Assembly (NCBI GenBank): GCA_029990175.1
Contig: JARKIP010000035.1
Span: 44,096,001-44,160,000, forward strand
DNA length: 64,000 bases
Reading direction: 5' to 3'
DNA from: Petunia secreta
Lineage: Eukaryota > Streptophyta > Magnoliopsida > Solanales > Solanaceae
A model generated the notes under the pieces. The model worked only from the letters and a program-made list of their open reading frames with translations, had not been told where the DNA came from and made no database searches. The translations under genes and the position numbers were made by a program. Every line of letters begins with the position of its first letter. The stretch's first letter is position 1. This document shows, piece after piece, positions 58,514 to 64,000 of the stretch.

Positions 58514-60858
58514 AAGCTAGCAACGTCCTGCTCCTCAATCAAGCTGCGGTTGATTGAGTCCGGGAGTGAAATCTGTCGAAACAAAAATACGACACATGAA
58601 ACAGATAGGGAGTGAGTCATAAGGACTCAGTAAGCCATGAATAACTTTTTAACTCTGAGAAATAGTCAAACTAGCTAGGAAACAGAAAGTAATGACAAAT
58701 AAAAGATAAGCAAGCACTACTCATATGAAGATAGCAAACACATGTTTATCCCTAAAATTGGACATCTAGGTTAGCAATTGAATTTATAAGAGAATGACAA
58801 GTAATACAGTAAACACGATGGAAATACTAAGTAAATAGAGAGAAAAGTAATAAACAAGATAGTAAGTAACATTATTCCTTGAGAATAGTTGGATTCTGTG
58901 TGAATTTCTTGATGTAAAATACAATATAAGGAGGGGTATTTATTATAGAGATTTACCTAGACCTAATTATGGTAAAATACAAAGACAAATAAAGGCTATG
59001 GGCCTATAAACTAAATGGGCGGTATATATGAAACCCTAACTAGGAGGATGTAAACTCTAGGGCGAAGATGTACGCCTTGCGCCCTACACCCGTACCGTCT
59101 GAACGGTCGTAACTCGAGGAGAAGGTGTGTATCTTGTATGCCCAATGGCTTTTAAGATAAGTCTAGTCTCGCCAGGTGGACTCGTTTTATCGTGATAAAA
59201 GGTGGCATATTTTTGCCCACATAGTCAGTCCCCCACTTGTTGCATGCTTACATGAGCAGTTAGGAAGTGAAAGCGGTGTACAAGACGAATTTGAAAAGAC
59301 ATCTCTCTAACTCCTTGAAACTTATAGTCTCTTTGACTAAGAATGATGCTGATTTCTTCGAGAACTCCACGTGTCTTCATCAGATTGGTTGATGTTGATT
59401 CTATGTACCTTTCCAAGAAAACTTTTACTACGCCGAATAGATCATATCTCAAGATATAATTACGTTTGATCGTTTCACGCTCCGTCCTTATCTTCTCTAG
59501 CCTATAAATAGGGGCTTTGCGATAGTGGTGGAATACAAAATCTACCGTAGGAAAACGCTTCATCTCTTCAAAGTTTCCTTATGAAAGCATAAATCCTTTG
59601 CCGCTGAAAATTTTTGCCTTTGACCCTTGTCTGATATTCTCGGAAATACACCTTTGTTCAGAATGGATGGTGCTTGAGAAAACTGTAGGCAAAAGGCCAT
59701 CTGCAATTTTCTTCCTCTTTTTCTCCATCCATAAATGGATGAACGGAGTCCCCTGAGTCATGAGGTTTGATTGGGATTCTAATGATATTCTTCGGAATGT
59801 CTTCAATGTAGCATATGCAGTGATTACAGTGTGCTCTTCTTGTAACACAGTGGTTGTGGTGATATCCTCTTGTCATGTGGGGTCAGAACGCTTGGCCCTT
59901 TCAGCTGCCATAAGGCATCTCCGGCAGGATGTTTATGGCGTTCGGTTAGCTTCTTTGACGGCGTAGGGTTGAAAGCTCATGTGCCTGGCTCCGTTTCATA
60001 GCATGCAAGAGGATATAACTTCGTGCCATCAGCAGATCAACGAGTCACCAAGCTCTAACTCTGCTCGCGGTTCAAGGTTGTCTCCTTGTTTAGCTGAATT
60101 CCCATACAATGCCTCTTCGGCCGCTGGCTATGGGATACCTGAGGGAAGAGGCACCCGTATGGTAGGTTCCTAGCTCAAACCTCCTCGTCTTCGATAAGCT
60201 CCCAATTTTGCTTGAATATCTGTGTGGCAGTGCACTCCTACTTGGCCAGCGGGGGTCAAAGCAGATTTTCTAGTTTCTGTTCACGTTCAACGGATGAGAT
60301 GGAAGAGGGTTGTATCCGTTCTCAGATGCATCTGAGGACCCTTGCTTTGATCAAGGTATCTGAGCTTTAGTTATATCAGCAGATGTATGCTGAAGAATTT
60401 TTGGGCTGACATATCCCCTTATGCCGGGAAGAACTTTGAACTTCTTAGCGGCTTGTAGCTACCATCCAGATGAAGGATCGTCAGCCATGCAGATTTTGAG
60501 AAGTTTGTTGTTTTTCCTTTTTAGTTTTTTTTTTTTAGAATACCTACAATAAATATGATGAGCCTACAAGATGTTTGTTATTAAAAGACAGGCGTGCGCA
60601 CTGAGGTGCGCATCATTTGCATCAGTAGGTGACGACTTGTATTGCGCCCATAATGGGACGTCTTTAGCCCGTGTATATAATGGGCCATTTTTGCATTCCA
60701 ACTAGAACGCATGCGCTTGTATACACGAGTATTTTAAGACTTTCTAGCACTATGCGGGTGGGCGTCCCCACAAGTATGTAGGTTCAAATTTTTTGAATTT
60801 ACAAGTTCAACTTATGACTAATATTTGGTGGCTGAGCTAGACGTGATCTAGCTCTAAG
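58514..60858 (+). mobile_element. Unassigned LTR/leader-like sequence, unit 2
   Basis: Copy of 29541-31886 with the palindrome at 58613-58629, TATA box at 59502-59511 and the broken frame from 59760. It reads on without a break into 60859 and beyond, which is the original right flank. Confidence 0.42.
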
Positions 60859-61270
60859 AGAGTATTTTACACTACTTTTTGTAGGTAAAAGTGGGTATAT
60901 TACTTTAACTTAGGTCTGGTCGGGGCTATGAATATTTAGATCACAAATTGTATTGTAAAACTGATTAAGTAAAATTGTAGTTTTATTGATGAATAAGGGC
61001 GCGAAGCCTGAACTGTTGTGGAGTTCTTTTTTTATTGATGAATAAGGGAGCGAAGCCTGAACTGTTGTGGGTGAGAACTCGTAACATAGCTGATAAGTAG
61101 GAAAATAATGTAAGGACAATTTAAAAAGAAATTCGAGACTTAATTAAAGTGAATGCTGAAAAGGATTGTACTTCAAACGTTGAAAGGAGGCATCTACCAG
61201 GGCTCCCTTGTCGAAGGGTGCTCGAGATGTAACTTGTGGTCCACTGACCACCTGAGGGTATAAAACCCCG
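60859..61270 (-). other. Right flank of the duplication, non-coding
   Basis: About 400 bp between the end of unit 2 and the Tat-type pol remnant. I find a 49-bp tandem repeat (60981-61070) and no supported gene. Confidence 0.5.
60981..61070 (+). repeat. 49-bp tandem repeat, two units
   Basis: TTTTATTGATGAATAAGGG starts at 60981 and 61030, and both are followed by a GCGAAGCCTGAACTGTTGTGG-like block with one mismatch. The second unit is slightly shorter. Confidence 0.85.
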
Positions 61271-61274
61271 CTGA

Positions 61275-61517
61275 TCAAAAAATAATGAATTGCCTGCCTT
61301 CGCAACTGTCTACTTTCGAACTTGTCTCCAGGAGTATTCCCTTGTCCAAGTAGTTAATCAGCGTGTGACGTTGTTCTAAAGCGGATAATGTGCTTGGAAC
61401 TTCAATGTTCGTCAGGTTCGTGGGGGTCCACTCAATCACTATCTTCTGGTCGTCTGGATCAGTGCATGGATCCTCGGGTGCTTCGTCCTTGTTTGAACTT
61501 TCCTGCCGATAAACCAA
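61275..61517 (-). pseudogene. Tat-type pol fragment, probable RNase H-integrase linker
   Basis: An 80-codon open piece containing IVIEWTPTNLTNIEVPS and TLINYLDKGILL. Position after the RNase H segments and the INYLDKG motif suit the linker before integrase in Tat/Ogre pol. I recognise it mainly by context. Confidence 0.4.
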
Positions 61518-61559
61518 CTCCTACTTGTGAAAGATTTTCAAAATTATTTTGATTTTTCT

Positions 61560-61775
61560 TTGATGATAAGGCACATAGATTTCCTCTGTGGCAAAAACAT
61601 CATTCGTTTGATTGACCACCAACTAGGAACTACTATAAAGGTTGACCTCCCTAGCCCCCAATATGTAGGCTAAGTCAAGAGCTTGAATTATGGCTTCATA
61701 TTTTGCTTCAATGCTTGGACCTTTCGCGACCTTGTAGTAGACCTTCCCGGTGGGTGCTTCGACTCATAAATCAAT
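61560..61775 (-). pseudogene. Second (archaeal-type) RNase H segment of a Tat/Ogre element
   Basis: Minus-strand translation gives EAKYEAIIQALDLAYILGAR, then EVNLYSSS, a stop, and LVVNQTNDVFATEE. The EAxYxAL...LG...S(x)LVVNQ pattern is that of the additional RNase H in the Tat lineage. It lies downstream of the first RNase H pieces. Confidence 0.75.
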
Positions 61776-61879
61776 GTTGGCTTTATCTCATTCGCGATCC
61801 ACATCCATCATCTCTGCACTCCTGATTGACTCCTCCGCCTTAAATGATAATTCCTCCACAAATTATATGGTGATATCTT

Positions 61880-62094
61880 CTAGAGCCCGTGACTTGACAG
61901 TCGTTCGTAGTTAATAAATGATATCGTATTCTCCCAATTCTTCGGCCCATTATATCAATCCTTTTGAGAGCCTAGGTCTGGAGAAAATGGTCTGTATCGG
62001 CACAGAAAAGGCCACACAGACCATATGGCTAAGAAAATAGGAACGCAACTCCTAAGTTGCCATGACCGCAGCCGCAGTAAATTGAACAGGTAGA
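61880..62094 (-). pseudogene. RNase H/connection segment of Tat-type pol, distal half
   Basis: Minus-strand frames give AAAVMAT, ELRSYFLSHMV, IFSRPRLSKGLI, a stop, then WAEELGEYDI, matching the conserved LxxRLxKWAxELxEYDI region after the first RNase H in Tat/Ogre pol. The proximal half lies at 63446 and above; a solo LTR separates them. Confidence 0.75.
62090..62094. other. Target-site duplication of the solo LTR (left)
   Basis: GTAGA, matched at 63442-63446. Confidence 0.8.
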
Positions 62095-62945
62095 TGTTGC
62101 TCCCAAACACACACGCAAGTATACGTGGTCGACAAGTAATAAAGTGATAAATCGATATCGTTCCCACGAGGACTATTCAGACTGAATTCTAGCAAACAAT
62201 TTATATAAACTATTCAGGGATCTTTTTCCAATAGCGATGAGTTTATTAACTAAAGAACAGTAATTAAAATGGTAGAAGTGAATTCAAACAATGGAGCAAA
62301 AGTTGGTTGTTATCAGTAATAAGGACACGGTCCAGGGTCAGAGTTACGAACAATCCAGTTGAGTTTTCCAATTGATTCCACTTCTTAAATCCCGGATTAC
62401 TAACTAACAGAGTAAATGTACCCGTGAAAACCTTTCGATTCTTCACGGTCTATGCAGGCTACTCCAATCCCTATATGTCTGTGGGTTGAATCACGTGCAC
62501 GCATTAACGAATTCTGTAATTAGTTAAACTAGGCGAGCAAGTATATGTCTATCCTACTCACAAATTGGTTCACCGATGCCCGAGTTCACAAACTAGTCCT
62601 ATTCTTTCTTATCACGTAATTAAATTCTCTCTTTCGAGTTCAATCCAAAAACCATAGATAATGCAAATAATAATCGGGCCCTGACAATTACACAAGTGAA
62701 ATCAAGAAAGAATAAGTAATCCGTTATGGGATTCAATTAATGGAAATCAATCTTCAAACATCAACTTTCATGAAATACTCTAACCCTAGAACGATAGATT
62801 TAGCCACGCATACTCATAATAACAACACAAGGATTTGATGAAATAATGTAATAGATTAATGGAAAGAAGAAAAACCCTTGTTCAAGATGTTATGAGCTCT
62901 CCAATTTGCTCCAAAGTCTGAACTCCCCTCAAAAACTAAGTAAAA

Positions 62946-62959
62946 GAGTATTTATAGAG
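62946..62959 (-). promoter_or_regulatory. TATA box of the solo LTR
   Basis: Minus strand CTCTATAAATACTC, near the middle of the LTR and downstream of the GC-rich hairpin region in its own orientation. Confidence 0.6.
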
Positions 62960-63024
62960 TTTACAAACACCTAGTAATAAGTTAGACCCAAGCCTAGACG
63001 AAATAGGAAGTAAAAATCCGCTCA

Positions 63025-63175
63025 GGGGCGCTATAACGGGCGCCCCGCGCCTCATAAAGCGCTGGGACAAGCAGAACCCGTCGAAACTTGGGCGCTTTTG
63101 GGGCGCCCCGCGCCAGTAACCGCGCCAGAAAAGTGGGCGCTATAACGGGCGCCCCGCGCCAGTTATAGCGCCAGG
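63025..63175. repeat. GC-rich repeats and hairpin in the solo LTR
   Basis: A GGGCGC...GGGCGCCCCGCGCC motif occurs three times (about 63025, 63090, 63135). In the last copy GGCGCTATAAC (63136-63146) pairs exactly with GTTATAGCGCC (63162-63172), and the loop is itself GC-rich and self-complementary. This is sharply more GC-rich than the AT-rich surroundings and lies upstream of the TATA box. Confidence 0.85.
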
Positions 63176-63441
63176 CTTATTTCGCTGCTTTCTTCGTCCG
63201 CAACTCGCATCGTGTCGTGCCTTCGCGTGCTCGATCCAATCCTCAATCAACTTCCAATCATTCCTTGCTCAATCAAGCTCCTAAAAGCTCCAAATGCACT
63301 GTGTAACAACCTACAGACGCACGACATCAAATTAGTGTAAAACCACATTCACAAACTATAAAACGAGCGAAAAACGAGCGAATAACAAGCTCAAACATGC
63401 GGGAATATTAAGGAAACATTGGTATAAAATGCCAAACATCA

Positions 63442-63446
63442 GTAGA
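63442..63446. other. Target-site duplication of the solo LTR (right)
   Basis: GTAGA, matched at 62090-62094. Confidence 0.8.
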
Positions 63447-63751
63447 TTCAGAAGCCTATGTGAGCACAAAAGTCCTTTGTTGGCATACTTTATGGGGAAA
63501 TGTCTCCCATCTTCTTCTCGTGCGAGCACCACATCCATGCTACTTCTAACATTGAGACATACAGCAATAGGTGCTTCCCCTGGACTAGCTCGGTTATTGT
63601 CAGAAGTTGCAAGAGCTGCACCTTTACTTAGGCCAATACCAGGCTGCAATATATAAGCATCCAGGGTCCTTCCTATTTTCCCATTACCTCGGAGAGTTGG
63701 TACCATTATTCTGCTGCCTTGGGAATTCGATGGCTCTTCTCCAACAGTCAT
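63446..63751 (-). pseudogene. First RNase H of Tat-type pol, proximal half
   Basis: The minus-strand frame contains PGEAPIAVCLNV, then DVVLAREEDGRHFPIKYANK, resembling the Tat/Ogre pattern of PxxGExLxLYL... VLVREExGxQxPIYYVSK. It runs directly into the GTAGA duplication and the solo LTR. Confidence 0.7.
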
Positions 63752-64000
63752 TCCCTCGACTCACCAATCTCTATTTTGACCTTACGCTCTATAGACTCAA
63801 ACCAAAACGATTCTTTATCGACCATATTTGCCTCGTCTATCATCCCTGGGTCGAGGCTTTTTCATATAATGGATAGTTTCCAGGCGAATGCTTCTCACTC
63901 CGTAAATCGCTAACCCCGTGCAAGGGTCAGGTATCTAAAAACTTGATGGAGTGATGAGGGCACTCCCTTTACATTATGTATCCATGGTCGACAAAGGATG
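63752..64000 (-). pseudogene. Upstream pol of the Tat-type element, heavily decayed
   Basis: By position this should be the RT C-terminal part, but all minus-strand frames are broken and I cannot identify motifs with confidence. The element continues right of the window. Confidence 0.35.

Larger units (their letters stand above)
31895..60858 (+). repeat. Unit 2 of the 28.9-kb direct tandem duplication
   Basis: This is the second copy of 2984-31886. It starts within a truncated LARD-A internal region. It ends at 60858, where sequence continues into DNA not seen after unit 1. It differs from unit 1 by scattered substitutions, a 75-bp stretch present only here (48417-48491), absence of a 15-bp local duplication in the A2 5' LTR, and a few frame-affecting indels. 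Chromovirus and E3 reading frames are slightly better preserved here than in unit 1. Confidence 0.95.
62095..63441 (-). mobile_element. Solo LTR, 1347 bp, inserted in the Tat pol
   Basis: Plus-strand ends are TGTTGCTCCC and AAACATCA. Flanking GTAGA occurs at 62090-62094 and 63442-63446. Read on the minus strand it starts TGATGTTTGGC and ends GGGAGCAACA, with a TATA box (TCTATAAATAC) at 62946-62959. There is no internal domain, PBS or polypurine tract, so the simplest reading is a solo LTR left by LTR-LTR recombination. Removing it and one GTAGA brings the two RNase H halves together with spacing matching the family. Confidence 0.82.

Noticed and set aside
61955..62167. 70-codon frame as a novel gene
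   Set aside because: It reads across the solo-LTR boundary; the correct frames match Tat-type RNase H on one side and LTR on the other.
60859..64000. Third copy of the 29-kb unit
   Set aside because: Sequence after 60858 does not match the start of either unit; it continues the original right flank.

Overview
This is a plant nuclear window made almost entirely of retrotransposon sequence. I see no intact host gene, rRNA, tRNA or prokaryotic gene organisation. The primer-binding sites match plant initiator tRNA-Met (TGGTATCAGAGC). The elements are a Ty3/gypsy chromovirus with an integrase chromodomain tail, a Tat/Ogre-type pol with two RNase H segments, long-LTR non-autonomous elements and short TRIM-like LTRs. 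I infer a eudicot, probably Solanaceae or a relative; this rests on LTR style only.

The dominant structure is a direct tandem duplication of about 28.9 kb. Unit 1 is 2984-31886 and unit 2 is 31895-60858, joined through an 8-bp filler. Nothing before 2984 or after 60858 is duplicated. The units carry the same nested elements in the same order and differ by rare substitutions and small indels, so they descend from one already scrambled block.

Layout of a unit (unit 1 coordinates). (a) The right part of a long-LTR non-autonomous element, 'LARD-A1': 5' LTR end at 1-265, internal region 266-4257, 3' LTR 4258-6908. (b) Part of an older minus-strand, Tat-like LTR (6909-8440 and 17820-18629), split by (c) a structurally complete sister element, 'LARD-A2', at 8441-17814 with a 5-bp target-site duplication TCGCC. 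(d) A minus-strand chromovirus (about 18640-23427) with decayed gag, RT, RNase H, integrase and chromodomain, lacking protease and its 5' LTR. (e) A plus-strand non-autonomous element, 'E3' (23428-28121), with 700-bp LTR, a gag/protease remnant and unrecognised reading frames where pol should be. (f) Opposed TRIM-like LTRs (28122-29540). (g) Unassigned LTR-like sequence (29541-31886).

Beyond unit 2 (60859-64000) lies a minus-strand Tat/Ogre pol remnant interrupted by a precise 1347-bp solo LTR with target-site duplication GTAGA and a GC-rich hairpin.

No genes cooperate here in the usual sense. The main functional idea is that both LARD-A elements carry, in reverse orientation, an integrase zinc-finger segment closely similar to the neighbouring chromovirus. 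A LARD-A transcript would therefore contain antisense integrase RNA.
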